DNA of 55,836 nt from assembly GCA_964463485.1 (NCBI GenBank), contig CAYXDO010000067.1, positions 1 to 55,836 on the forward strand. The letters are read 5' to 3'. Shown here in pieces: positions 42,801 through 51,921 of this stretch (positions are counted from its first letter, which is position 1; every line of letters begins with the position of its first letter). The position numbers were made by a program, and so were the translations under genes. Below the pieces are notes generated by a model that saw nothing but the letters and a program-made list of their open reading frames with translations, searched no databases and had not been told where the DNA came from. This stretch comes from CAYXDO01 sp964463485. GTDB taxonomy: Bacteria; Myxococcota; Kuafuiibacteriia; Kuafuiibacteriales; Kuafuiibacteriaceae.

Positions 42801-45800
42801 AACCCGATGACCCTCGTCGGTCTCACCGGCCGCAGGAGTTTGCCGAACCAGACCCGCATACGTGCCAAAGAGGATCCGAGTGGTCTCCGGATCGAGCCCC
42901 GCGTCGACGCTCTTCGCGCCCCGCCGAGTCACGATCGCGAGCACGTCCAAGGCGCCCTTGGGTGCGCTCGATGCCGGCCGCTTGACGGCAGGGCCTCGAG
43001 CGAAGAGCCGCCGAACCCAGTCCTTCTTGCGAGCCTGGCGCTTCTCGTCGGAGAAGTTGGTGCTCGGGATCCACGGACGCGATGCTGGGGCGGGCGTCGA
43101 GAGTCGCTCGGCCTCTCGCCAAAACGACTCGGGCTGCGGTCGCAAAGCGAGCACTTGGGCCGCAGCGTACCGTTGTCCCGGCTCCGCTGAGGCTAGCGCC
43201 CGAACGACACCGTTCAACAGGGAGGTCTGCTTGGATTCGTCCGGCCATCCCTTTGCGTCGGCGGCCTTTTCGGGCTTCCTCGGCCCTACGAGCTCTCGGG
43301 CCCAAGCCTCCCACTCCTGTCCGCCGAGTCGCGCCTCGAGCGCGCGGGCGGCCGCGAAACGCACTTCGGGGTGCGCCGCAGCGAGCGCTGAGTACAACAA
43401 ATCAGGCGCGAGTCCCGCGCGCAAAAGAGCGAGGTCCCGCGCCACGATCACCGCCAGCACGAGATCCTGAACCTCGCGGTCCGGATCCTCCAGACCCTTC
43501 AGGATTCCTCGCACGCCGTCCGAGCCGAGTGCGACAAATCCGAGGATCGCGCCGACCCGAATGGGTCGGTGAGTATGCGCTTGAGTTCCGGCAAGCACCG
43601 GCAACGCACGTACGTCCCCTAGCCTGGAAAGTCCCTCGGCGGCCCAGCTTCGCACGGCGAGGTCTTCATGGCCGAGTGCGTCGGCGAGCGCGGCGTCATT
43701 ACCTGGACGCGAGGCCGTCGCTAGCCCGCGAGCCCCCATCTCCCTCACCAATGGGTCTTCGTCGTCGAGCAACGCTCTCAAGAACGGAATGTTCGCAGGA
43801 TCGCCTACGTCTGCGAGAGCGCGTGCAGCGCGCTGCCGGAGCCCGTCGCTTGGACGGTCGATACGTCCCTTGGGAATCGAGAGGAGCTCGGTCATCGCAG
43901 CGGTGCATCTGCCGTCGCGGCGCTTGCCCAAGAGCTCGCCAGCGCGAACGCGGAGCTCGTAGAAGACACTCCCGAGCGCGACCCTAAAACCGTACTCATC
44001 GGTCGGAGCGAGCTTGTCGAGCGATTCTATGGCAGCGAGGTGAACGGCCGAGCTCGGATCCTCGACGAGCTCGACGACTCTCTTCTTGAGCGCGTTCGGA
44101 TCGCTGTGCGCGGCACCTTTGGCTCCCGCCGCTCGAACCTCGGGTCGCGGAGAGCTCATCGCGGCGAGGTGGACGTCGGGCGCTTTCTTGTCCGCGTCGC
44201 TCTTGGTCAACACGCCGTAGGCGGTGCGGCCCACGTCGGCGGATGGGTCGGAGACGAGCGTCAACAGGAGCGGTCGCACCCACGAACCTTTTTGCTGCTC
44301 GAGCGTCTCGACCACTCGCTTCTTGATGTCGGGGTGACGGCAGGCGGCGCCCCTTCGGAGCGGTGCTTCGGGCGCGCGCGAGTGCCACGACCAGAGCGTT
44401 CGGAAGGCCTCGCTCCTGACTTTGGGCGTCTCGTCATCGAGGGCGTCGGAGAGCAACTCATCCGAGCGCGTTCGGATAGCTTCGGCTGCGCCAGGCTTGC
44501 CTAGTGCCGCGAGCGACTCGACGGCGCGTGCCCGCACATCCGGCTGGGCCGCTCGGAGCGCCGACTCGGCGAGCTCGAGCGAAGCTTCGGGACCCTCCGC
44601 GGCGGCCAAGCGAGAGAGCGCTTGATACGCGTTCGAACGGACGCCGGACTCGCTGTCGTCGAGCAGCCACAACAACCGCACCCGCAGGCGCTCGTCGGAG
44701 GGCATCGCAACCGCCGCGGCCTCGAGGGCCATGACGACGAACAGCCTCATTCCCGGCTCCGCCTCGCGGCTGAGTTGTAGGAGGGCTCCGACCGCACGGG
44801 CGTCGCCGAGCTGCGAGAGCGCCTTGGCCGCCCGCAGCGCGGAATCTGCTGCGCGACAAGAGAGCGCGAGAGAAAGAGGCCACGAGTCGGCCTCGGAGTA
44901 TGGGCCAGGAGTCGTCGCGGTCGCCCGCTTCGACAGCTCCTCTAGCTTCGGGGCCAACGACTTGTCGGCCTCACTCAGCTTCTGGGCCAAGGGCGGAGAC
45001 GCCAAGAGAGCGACATGAAACGCTCGCTCCCGCACGCCCGAGTCCCCGTCGTCCAGCACCTTGCCGAGGATCGAGCGGCCGAGCGAGTCAGCCGCGCGGC
45101 CTGAGAGCCACAGCCTCACCAAGGCCTCGGAACGAACGTCTGGAGCTCCGCGGTCGATCGCGACCTGAAGCGGAGCGACCGGGTCCGAATCGATCGCCGA
45201 AAGACCATCGAGCGCGGCCATACGCACGGACTGGGCGGCGTCCCCGAGCGCGCCCGCCAACAAACCAGGTACGAGCGGCGATCGAGCCCGAAGACCCGGC
45301 AGACGCCCAACCGACTCTAACCTGACACCTTCGGCGCTCGCCGACAGACCGGAACGCACTGCGTCCATCGGTGCGTCCGCGTCGATCACGAAGAGCGATT
45401 CGAGTGACTTCTTGCGGACGTCCTCCGACCCGTCTCCGAGCGCTTTGACGAGCGTGTCCCGCGAACGCCTCCGGCTCGAAAGGAGCTTCGCCGCGATCGC
45501 TCGAAGCTCGGGCTTCTTGTCCCCCAATAGCGCGCGCTCGATGAGCTTGCGAGCGTCGTCTTCGGGCATCTCGCCGAGCGCATTCAAGGCGGCTTCGCGA
45601 ACGCCCGGCGCGTTTGCCGAAAGATCCTGCCCTACTCTCTCGAGCTCGGACTCGATCAGCTCGAGCTCGTCCCCGAGCTCCCCAGAGTCTCCGATCGCGA
45701 TCAGCCCAAGGCGACGACCTTTGGTGACGACGGCGAGCTGACCCTGCTTCTTTTTCGCCCTCGGGGCGGCTGCGATCCAACTCAGCGCGGCGATCACGCC

Positions 45801-46637
45801 GGCGCTCGAACCGACTTCGAGCGTCTTCGGTCGCTTCCTGTCCGAGAGACTCCACGCTCGAATGAGCCCGTCCTCCGCCGCCGAGAACAACTTTCTTTGG
45901 ATGGAGCGACCCGCGTCGTCCTCGAGCTCCGGTCCGAGTGTCAAACCGCGGACGGCTCCGGCGTGCGGCAACTCACCCGTTCGATTCTCGAGATCGACCT
46001 CCCCTTCTAGGTAGGCGACGAAGATCGCTCCGTCCGCTCGCCCGAACGCGACGCGGCCGTCGCCGGTGAAGGCCACCGCAGTGACGGCGTCCTCGCCGAC
46101 CTCGTAGGTCCGAAGCTCCGACTTCTTGGAGAACCCCACCGACGCGCCCCGGCCGGTGTCCGAGCCTGCGACGAGGGTGTCGTTTTCGAGCGCCAGGCAG
46201 ACGATGGCCCCGTCGAACATTCGACCCTCGAAGACGAGGTCGAGTCGAGGCTTCGTCTCACGCACGAAGCGATAGACCCGCGCGGATCCGTCCGCGGAAC
46301 CAACCGCGACATGGGCTCCAAGCACGTCAGAGGCGACGGCGGTGAGCTCCGAGGGCCCCGACGGGACCTCGAAGAGCGCGCTGACTTGCTCACCCATCTC
46401 CCAAGCGACGATTCGATTGGCAGTGAGTGCGACGAGTGTGTCTCCCGAAAGGCGAGCGAGGCCTCGGACGGGACCAGAGACCGGCAAGACGGCGATCGAA
46501 GTGAGCTTCGGGAGTGAGAGGACGTGAACCGCAGATCCCGGGAGCCCCTCTCGCTGCCCTCCGACAGAAACCCATCGCCCAGACTCACTCGAGCAAACCG
46601 CAGACAGCCGCTCGACGAACGTTCCGTGCTTCGCCAC
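39831..46637 (-). CDS. Giant HEAT-repeat protein with beta-propeller-like N-terminus and Asp/Ser tail
   Basis: About 2268 aa, soluble. Residues ~1-320 look like a WD40-type propeller (LARLSGDTLVALTANRIVAW, HVAVGSADGSARVYRF, KLFSAAEDGLIRAWSLSDRK). From about residue 340 nearly the whole chain is HEAT repeats of ~30-35 residues (for example KALGDGSEDVRKKSLESL and ALGHEDLAVRSWAAEGLSRL). The last ~80 residues are a DDDDDSGDD-type acidic repeat. I start at GTG 46637, which has GAGGAG upstream; the frame opens at TTG 46661, overlapping the previous stop. It is the middle gene of the HEAT/HEAT/SWIM operon. It is probably a scaffold, with the polyanionic tail mimicking nucleic acid or binding basic proteins. 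Confidence 0.87.
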   Translation of the reverse strand: MAKHGTFVERLSAVCSSESGRWVSVGGQREGLPGSAVHVLSLPKLTSIAVLPVSGPVRGLARLSGDTLVALTANRIVAWEMGEQVSALFEVPSGPSELTAVASDVLGAHVAVGSADGSARVYRFVRETKPRLDLVFEGRMFDGAIVCLALENDTLVAGSDTGRGASVGFSKKSELRTYEVGEDAVTAVAFTGDGRVAFGRADGAIFVAYLEGEVDLENRTGELPHAGAVRGLTLGPELEDDAGRSIQRKLFSAAEDGLIRAWSLSDRKRPKTLEVGSSAGVIAALSWIAAAPRAKKKQGQLAVVTKGRRLGLIAIGDSGELGDELELIESELERVGQDLSANAPGVREAALNALGEMPEDDARKLIERALLGDKKPELRAIAAKLLSSRRRSRDTLVKALGDGSEDVRKKSLESLFVIDADAPMDAVRSGLSASAEGVRLESVGRLPGLRARSPLVPGLLAGALGDAAQSVRMAALDGLSAIDSDPVAPLQVAIDRGAPDVRSEALVRLWLSGRAADSLGRSILGKVLDDGDSGVRERAFHVALLASPPLAQKLSEADKSLAPKLEELSKRATATTPGPYSEADSWPLSLALSCRAADSALRAAKALSQLGDARAVGALLQLSREAEPGMRLFVVMALEAAAVAMPSDERLRVRLLWLLDDSESGVRSNAYQALSRLAAAEGPEASLELAESALRAAQPDVRARAVESLAALGKPGAAEAIRTRSDELLSDALDDETPKVRSEAFRTLWSWHSRAPEAPLRRGAACRHPDIKKRVVETLEQQKGSWVRPLLLTLVSDPSADVGRTAYGVLTKSDADKKAPDVHLAAMSSPRPEVRAAGAKGAAHSDPNALKKRVVELVEDPSSAVHLAAIESLDKLAPTDEYGFRVALGSVFYELRVRAGELLGKRRDGRCTAAMTELLSIPKGRIDRPSDGLRQRAARALADVGDPANIPFLRALLDDEDPLVREMGARGLATASRPGNDAALADALGHEDLAVRSWAAEGLSRLGDVRALPVLAGTQAHTHRPIRVGAILGFVALGSDGVRGILKGLEDPDREVQDLVLAVIVARDLALLRAGLAPDLLYSALAAAHPEVRFAAARALEARLGGQEWEAWARELVGPRKPEKAADAKGWPDESKQTSLLNGVVRALASAEPGQRYAAAQVLALRPQPESFWREAERLSTPAPASRPWIPSTNFSDEKRQARKKDWVRRLFARGPAVKRPASSAPKGALDVLAIVTRRGAKSVDAGLDPETTRILFGTYAGLVRQTPAAGETDEGHRVRRDSIGRISAMASAVGFETVEPILLHAISDPHHLVRRAAVAALTSHYPPGSLDPLRLALASSAADVGRPAFDEALARALQGEEAARALAISAIDAPSFDVRAHAAPRLERLWPKGSLDPWLTALSSRYADVRLNVVDRLLDVSDARVSDALVKALESDHEDLRQKAAVGLARRGDLRTIDVLSGLLRSRDAKISEEATEALVTLARASSSGPQVARVFDERLSNDPDKTADRPVLIRALGRVGDPSGRGPLLSVLLSTDPDNEPLRGPAADALLSLVEDKKAARRRLSDGRERPVLKDSLALELFSEAMRSSDAVVRARIAGALEDVESNDAEAQLAKLTRDRDPSVRIRAVEAIAFRAEHMGGSIGPLESALLEGRRELVLPAASGLASKGKKEAFQALMLVLKAGQGPEPGQAGVISERERAILALGTLADPRALPELSTLVAPTEDATDDVKALAPSAAEAMARMLSKLPRDRSNEIRETVESLLAEGRHEVQRAVLSGLAFSGDDKSRAKIEQVASDPESSELRRHALTELGKLANAASEPVLAHAIADDDSQTAEVAVRALGRVLRGDKTKLALAALDCPHEEIAGPAARFLAERGEPETLARRLPDVKMEAVRRRLTFGLLRRGGAPTSAIEAVLGRDDASSRASGAWIAGATGDKALAKRVVDSGVASAKAFRAEAKKPKNARDENLPQHESAWRNALWAAARLDADAQKLAKDAAEDAEAPASVRIEATRVLARNASSNEALLTSLLSDSSPQVREAAAFGLGTLGKVLEKVPAGDASRLGQVATRANRTAWLASVDGRRALLPALVSGGKVEELIAAALATGESEGRIAAIRALGRLGGDAVKTALEKILANPKDPEAVRKAAFSALRKVQRAAAKVYSPDQDQDRGPKVRSSGGGSRGGGDDDDEGSDDDDSGDDDDDSGDDDDDSGDDDDDSGDDDDDSGDDDDDSDDDDDDSDDDDDDSDDDDDDSDGDDDDSDDDE
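39836..40065. repeat. Short tandem repeats encoding the Asp/Ser tail
   Basis: About eleven imperfect 21-bp units (GAGTCATCGTCATCGTCG plus CCC or TCC on the plus strand) encode the acidic tail on the minus strand. The region is prone to slippage, so its exact length may vary. Confidence 0.8.
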
Positions 46638-46657
46638 TGTACTCTCCTCGGACTTTC

Positions 46658-49624
46658 TCAAAGCGCCGACAGGCGGCGGGATTTTGGAGCTCGGGTTGGA
46701 AGGGTGTCTGGCGCGGCCAAGCCGACGGCCACGTCAGGGTGGGCGGTCTTGATGCGGGCGATGGCGGCCAGGCAGCTCTGCCACTCCCCTTTGGCCTCCG
46801 ACCTCGTGAACTCCTCGAGCACCGGCGCTGCGAGCTCCGCGAAAGCTCTCTGCTCGATCGCCAAATCACGGACGACTTCCACGAGTCGGCGCTTGGCGAC
46901 GCTCGCGGGCACCGAGCGATCGAGCTCCGCGTCGCCGCCGTCGCGGCGCTCCATTCTCCCCGGCGGCAGCCCGAAGAGTGTCGACCGCAAGAATCCTCGA
47001 AGCGCTTCGTCTCCCGCGTACGTGGCCGGTCGTGGCGCGACGAGTTGCGGAGCCGCGCCCTTCGCAGCCTTCTTCTTCTTGGTGATTCGATTCTCGAAGC
47101 CCGCCGCCGCATCCCTCGGACGGTGCTTCTCGAACAACAGCCGCGCGGCGAACAACCGCACCTCGCGGTCGCCGCTCTCCATCAGCCAACCCAGAGGCTC
47201 CGGGCCCCCGAGCCGCGAGTAGTGTCGGCGAATGAGTGTGAGCGCGAGCTCGCGCGAGGCTTTTTCGCGACTCTCCGCGAGGCGAAAAATGGGTGCAGAC
47301 TCGAGCCACTCCGCGGGCACCGTCTTGGCCGGATCGGCCTCGGCCTCCCCGATCGACAGGAGCGCGGAGGCGACCATCGATCGAGTCTCTCTGTGCGAGG
47401 ACTCGGCAAGCTCGTATACGAGCTTGGCGTCCCCCACGCGCGAGAGCTCATGTGAGAGCAGAGTCGCTCCGAGCTTGCGGACGTCTGAGCGGCTGTCGTT
47501 CACGAGCGGCAACAGTCGGGCTCGCGTGAAGCTCTCTCGCTCGAGCTTCGGTTTCAGGCCGGCTGAACGGGCCTCTGCGAGCGTCGGACCCAAGACGGGG
47601 TGGTGGCAGCGAAGATAGAGCGAAGCGAAGAGCCGCACCGGCTCCGGCTCCTTCTCTCCGCTCGCCAGGGCAAAGAGCTTGTCGACACCCGCGTCGATCG
47701 AACCGCTCGGCGAGAAGTCTTCGGGTCCAAAGTGCTCGAGCAAGTGGCGCTCGGCGAACCCATGGAGGGTCTCGTCGGAATTTCGTGCGAGGCCGAGCAG
47801 CCAGCCCAACTCCAAAGCTTTGGGAGCGACCACCGAAGCGTTCCCCAAGATCGACAGGGCGAGCGGACGAGCCGCCGGCCGGAACACGAGGCCCTTCCAA
47901 AGCGCCACGTCGATCATGCCCGCCTTGAGCGCGCCTGCGCTCAATGAGCGCTCGAACCAGGTGCGCACGAGGTCTCCGAGGGACTCGTCGGTCACCGCCT
48001 TGCGAACGAAGACGGGGTCGAGATCCGCGGGCGAGTATACGTTCGGGATCAAATCCTGAGCTTGCCGCCGGAAGCTCCACTCCCAACGCGATCGCGAGTC
48101 TTCCAACGCGGCGATCCAGTGAGCGAGCGGCGCCTTCGCGTTCTTCTCTTCGTAGAACTTCTGCACGAACTCCTTCTGCTCCCAGGAGCCGAGCTGGAGC
48201 GTCACGAAGCGCGCGACCGTGATGTCGTCCGGCTTGAAACCGGATCGAATCTTCTTTTCCGCGAACTCGTTGAGCGCGTCGATCTCCAGCATCGAGATCA
48301 GAGCGTCCAAGCCCAACTGGTTGGCGCTCATGGCGGAGAGGCGACCCACGGCGAGCTTTTGGACTTCGTCTTCACCGTCGCTCGCGAGCTCGATGAGTCG
48401 CTCGACGGAGAGATCCGGCGCGTAGGCCGAGGCATATTCGATGGCGTACTTCCGGGCCGCCTCGCTCGGGCTGGTCAAGAGCGACAACACCGGCTCATGG
48501 AGCCCCAACTCTTTGAGTCGGCTCCCGTGAAGCTCCGGGCTCTCGGACAGGATCTTGGCCAAGAGATCATGAATCGACTCGAGAGATCGACGGGCCAAGC
48601 GGGCGAGCCATTTCGGATCGGGGTTGGCCAAGGTCGCCGGAAAATCGGCGGTCAGGCCTCGAATGGCAAACTCAGCCACGGCGTCGTTTCGAGCGTCTTC
48701 CAGGAGGCGGAGGAGCGGGTCCGCGGAGATCTTCCAGGTTTCGGCGAACGCCCGTTTGTCCAAGCTCGTCGGCGTTCGGTCCACGCGCGCACGGCGATTC
48801 GCCACGAGGACTCCGTGACCGAAAATGTGGGAACCCACGTGAGATTTCTGGAAACGGAAGTGAGCGGGATAGCCGGCGAGAACTTGACCCGCATACACAG
48901 GGTAGAGCTCCGGCAACGCTCGCCCCAACTTCATGAGCCACCGCCAGGCCCGACGAGCGAGGTATACGAACGTGCCGACCACGATCTCTCCGCCGCCCTC
49001 GTGGTTGCTGATGCACTCGTCGAATCGACAGGCCAGAACCCCAAACATCGCGGCGTCATGAGTTTGCTCACACGCCTTGTAGACGCGCTTCATCGCCTGC
49101 CACATGCCATAGCGAACCGGAGCGTTCGCGAAGACGTGCATCAGCACGCTGCGGTCGTAGGCCTCACCGCGAGCCCACAACTCATACAGGAACCGCGCCA
49201 TCAGCAAGCGCTCGGGCGGGTTCTCCGAGGCCAGCAGAGAGTCCCAGGCTTCGCGGCGCGTCAGCTTTCGTTCGGTCGGGGTCTTGGCGGCCAAGGCCGC
49301 AGGCGCGACCGCCTTCTTCAGGCGCGCGAGCGTCCAGTCGTCCCCGCTCTTCTTCGGTTGCGGCGCGTCCAACGCGAACAGGTCTTCGTCCGCCGGAGCA
49401 ACCACGACGGGGGCCGATCCGCCAAACTCGGGCGAATCATCATCGTCATCGTCGTCGTCGTCGTCGTCGTCATCATCATCATCGTACTCATCCTCGAGGG
49501 ACGAGGAGTCGTCGCCGTCGAGGCCGTCTTGCTCGAGAAACTCGACGATGAGCTCTCCGAGTTTTGGATCGCGGCGTTCGGCAGCGCGTTCGAGATCGAC
49601 GAGACGAATATCGAGTTCAGCCAT
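46658..49624 (-). CDS. Large HEAT-like protein with N-terminal poly-Asp tract
   Basis: A 988-aa soluble protein. The N-terminus (MAELDIRLVDLERAAERRD) leads into a run of about 17 Asp residues (near residues 48-64). The rest is alpha-helical with HEAT/ARM-like repeats (LLTSPSEAARKYAIEYASAY, LASDGEDEVQKLAVGRLSAM, LVNDSRSDVRKLGATLLSHE). A basic patch (ITKKKKAAKG) lies near residue 870. The region of residues 110-260 (RFLYELWARGEAYDRSVLM, RYGMWQAMKRVYKACEQTH) is less repeat-like and may be a distinct domain. It is the first gene of the HEAT/HEAT/SWIM run, with 20 bp between its stop and the GTG of the next gene. No enzyme motif seen; a scaffold role is inferred. Confidence 0.82.
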   Translation of the reverse strand: MAELDIRLVDLERAAERRDPKLGELIVEFLEQDGLDGDDSSSLEDEYDDDDDDDDDDDDDDDDSPEFGGSAPVVVAPADEDLFALDAPQPKKSGDDWTLARLKKAVAPAALAAKTPTERKLTRREAWDSLLASENPPERLLMARFLYELWARGEAYDRSVLMHVFANAPVRYGMWQAMKRVYKACEQTHDAAMFGVLACRFDECISNHEGGGEIVVGTFVYLARRAWRWLMKLGRALPELYPVYAGQVLAGYPAHFRFQKSHVGSHIFGHGVLVANRRARVDRTPTSLDKRAFAETWKISADPLLRLLEDARNDAVAEFAIRGLTADFPATLANPDPKWLARLARRSLESIHDLLAKILSESPELHGSRLKELGLHEPVLSLLTSPSEAARKYAIEYASAYAPDLSVERLIELASDGEDEVQKLAVGRLSAMSANQLGLDALISMLEIDALNEFAEKKIRSGFKPDDITVARFVTLQLGSWEQKEFVQKFYEEKNAKAPLAHWIAALEDSRSRWEWSFRRQAQDLIPNVYSPADLDPVFVRKAVTDESLGDLVRTWFERSLSAGALKAGMIDVALWKGLVFRPAARPLALSILGNASVVAPKALELGWLLGLARNSDETLHGFAERHLLEHFGPEDFSPSGSIDAGVDKLFALASGEKEPEPVRLFASLYLRCHHPVLGPTLAEARSAGLKPKLERESFTRARLLPLVNDSRSDVRKLGATLLSHELSRVGDAKLVYELAESSHRETRSMVASALLSIGEAEADPAKTVPAEWLESAPIFRLAESREKASRELALTLIRRHYSRLGGPEPLGWLMESGDREVRLFAARLLFEKHRPRDAAAGFENRITKKKKAAKGAAPQLVAPRPATYAGDEALRGFLRSTLFGLPPGRMERRDGGDAELDRSVPASVAKRRLVEVVRDLAIEQRAFAELAAPVLEEFTRSEAKGEWQSCLAAIARIKTAHPDVAVGLAAPDTLPTRAPKSRRLSAL

Positions 49625-50001
49625 AAGTGCCTCGGGGGAACGAGCAGCGGGGGAGTATCAGCGGACCGGATGGCAGTCAACTAGGCCCGGGTGATGCGTG
49701 GAAACGTCGTGCGGGCGCGGGGAATCGCAGCAAGAAGTGCGTAGACTGGTCGGAGGAGCCGATCGCGCGGGGTCATGCGCGTTCGAGGGTCCTCGGAGCG
49801 ACGCTGGGGCTCTCGGAGCGGCCCGCACTTGTGCCACCGCTCACGAGCCATCTACGATCGCGACGACGTGTTCGAGTCGGAGCGGGAACAGCCATTCGAT
49901 CGAGCTCGGCACAAACATGACTCCCGTTTCGGGCGTGGGTTCTTGGAGGCGCCGCGCTCCTTCGCGTCGCAGTTCGGCCGACCCTTCGAACGCGATGCGC
50001 A
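49625..50001. other. Gene-free stretch between the DNA ligase and HEAT genes
   Basis: No credible gene, repeat or RNA hairpin is seen in these 377 bases. As both flanking genes read leftwards, the promoter of the HEAT/HEAT/SWIM operon should be near 49630-49750, but no clear hexamers were found. Confidence 0.5.
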
Positions 50002-51324
50002 TCAACGCAGCCGGTAGCCGCCCGCGGCGATCGCGCGCTTGGCGTCCTCGAAGGCAGCTCGGGCGGCGACATTAGACTCGTAGCGCTCGATGACCTGGGA
50101 CCGGACCTCGGTCCCGGTGCGACTCAGCCGAGCCTGAGTTGGCGTTGGCAGGTCGGGGCCCGACTCGAAGTCGGCGAGCTGGTCCGGACCGACCGCTCGC
50201 GGAGCTTCCGCGGGACGCGCGCTGGGCTTGCCCACCGCCGCGGGGCGACTCTCGGAGGTAGATTGACTTCTGGCGGCGTCGAAGTCGAAGTCATGCCGAA
50301 CGCCGACGTAGGTCGGAAAGCGCGGAACGCCGCCGTCCGAGAGCTCCTGATAGCGGTAAGTGATGACCTCTCCGCGCTTGGGCGGCTGCTCGCGCTCAGC
50401 GTCGGAGAATCCGGTACCCACCGAAAACTTCGTTCCGTCGGGCATCTCGACGAGCAGCGCACCCAGTCGGCCTTTGTGTTTTCCGGTCCCAGGTAGGTGG
50501 TCTAGGATCCGCGCCTCGGCGTCGCGAAATCGTTTGACCTTCAATAGGGTGCTGGAGCGACCGACCTGATAACGCGAACCGGGCTTGCGCATCATGAGGC
50601 CCTCACCCCCGAGCGACTCGACGCGATCGAGCTCTGCTTTGACGTGATCGATACCTTCACACAACTCGTGGGGATGGTGCTCAGCGTGGGGATTCTGGGC
50701 CGCCTCGAGGGCTCTTCGAACCTCGGCCAGGCGCGCTTCGAATGGGGTGTCGAGGCTCGGCGCGTCGAAGACGAGGTACCGAACCTGTTGCCAATCATCG
50801 GACTCGTCGTAGCGTCGAACGATACTCAGGGTACGCTGAAACAGCTTTCGCCCGCACCAAAGCTCCCCGTCGAGCGGAGTCTTCGGCAGGCCTTGCGTGA
50901 ACCACTTCGGCGCGCGGTAGGCGTTGCCAAGACGCGAGACGAAACCTTCGCCGTCCCAGTAGGCCCGAACACCGTCGAGCTTCTCACTCATCCACCAGCC
51001 TTTGAGATCGATGTGGGCCTCCCAGGAGTGGGCCAGCAAGAGGGGCGGGGGTTTGGCGTCGGCGCTCTCCGAGACGGACCCGTCGGGGTGGGTGACTTTG
51101 CGAACGGCCCGCGGGGGTGGAGCCGCAGAGCCCACGCGCAGAGTCTCCTCGGCCTCGCCACGATAGCCGCGAAGGTGTTTACAGGTTCGCCTCTCGATGG
51201 GAGCGGACTGATTGCGCCAAGCCGGACAGGTGCACGAGTACACGCCTCCGGTGTTTTTGAGTACGTAGGGCAGCGCTGCAGACCCTTGGATTTCGACGGA
51301 GTCACCGTCGTCGATGTCAGGCAT
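50002..51324 (-). CDS. ATP-dependent DNA ligase with N-terminal SWIM finger
   Basis: A 440-aa enzyme that would seal nicks using ATP. The N-terminus carries a SWIM finger (C31-x-C33-x14-C48-x-H50, within YSCTCPAWRNQS and RRTCKHL). The adenylation domain has the nucleophile K115 in motif I SEKLDGVRAYWDG, then LDGELWCG (motif III), LVFDAP, GGEGLMMRKPGSRY (motif IV) and TLLKVKRF (motif V). An OB-fold domain follows with LLVEMPDGTKFSVGTGFSD. After a Pro/Ala linker the last ~35 residues (VIERYESNVAARAAFEDAK then GGYRLR) resemble the end of the WGR protein at 35706. A compact ATP ligase of this kind is an accessory repair ligase next to the NAD-dependent housekeeping enzyme. It is transcribed towards the HEAT/SWIM genes. 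Confidence 0.93.
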   Translation of the reverse strand: MPDIDDGDSVEIQGSAALPYVLKNTGGVYSCTCPAWRNQSAPIERRTCKHLRGYRGEAEETLRVGSAAPPPRAVRKVTHPDGSVSESADAKPPPLLLAHSWEAHIDLKGWWMSEKLDGVRAYWDGEGFVSRLGNAYRAPKWFTQGLPKTPLDGELWCGRKLFQRTLSIVRRYDESDDWQQVRYLVFDAPSLDTPFEARLAEVRRALEAAQNPHAEHHPHELCEGIDHVKAELDRVESLGGEGLMMRKPGSRYQVGRSSTLLKVKRFRDAEARILDHLPGTGKHKGRLGALLVEMPDGTKFSVGTGFSDAEREQPPKRGEVITYRYQELSDGGVPRFPTYVGVRHDFDFDAARSQSTSESRPAAVGKPSARPAEAPRAVGPDQLADFESGPDLPTPTQARLSRTGTEVRSQVIERYESNVAARAAFEDAKRAIAAGGYRLR

Positions 51325-51921
51325 GGCGGGCCCAGTCTAGCGGACTGAGCGAGGGCTCGCCAGCCGAAGACGCGCGACCGCACGATCTGCGCACGATCAT
51401 GGCTGAGCAGAGTGCTGGCGCGTGGCACGAGGGATGCGATGCGAGCTCTCGCCCACAGCGCAGCCGACGGCCGCATGGCCAAATGGCAGCAGCTCGCTGC
51501 CGGCCGCGTAGGCCAGAGACTTTGGACCGCACTGGGTTGGATTCGGAACGAGCTCAGCGGCTCATAGGAAGCTCAGCGGCGCACGAGGGCCGGAGCTCGC
51601 TTGCGCTCCTTGGGGTGTCGTGGACGTTTGGGTCCGCCTGGACCAACTCATCACGCTGGTGGTGGACGGTCGGTACACCTCCGGACGGGTTCGTTCGTTC
51701 TGAATGCGACATTGCTCGGCCCATGATGTTGGGAGGCCGAACTCAGCCTCGTTCGAAGGGCCCGCAAGAGAGGCCTGTGACTCACGCAGCGATCCCATCC
51801 TCGGGGCGATAAGGGTGAGCCGCCGCTCACTTCGATGTCGACCCGACCGCCGAGGTCTGGACAGAAATCGACCCGTCGCCCACATCGACCCGAATCGTGC
51901 TTTCTTGTATATGCGGAACAA
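51325..51921. other. Gene-free stretch between divergent genes
   Basis: About 600 bases without a convincing gene; the short frames here lack domain-like composition. It should contain the promoters of the ligase gene (leftward) and the TPR protein gene (rightward). No tRNA, CRISPR or clear operator was seen. Confidence 0.5.
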
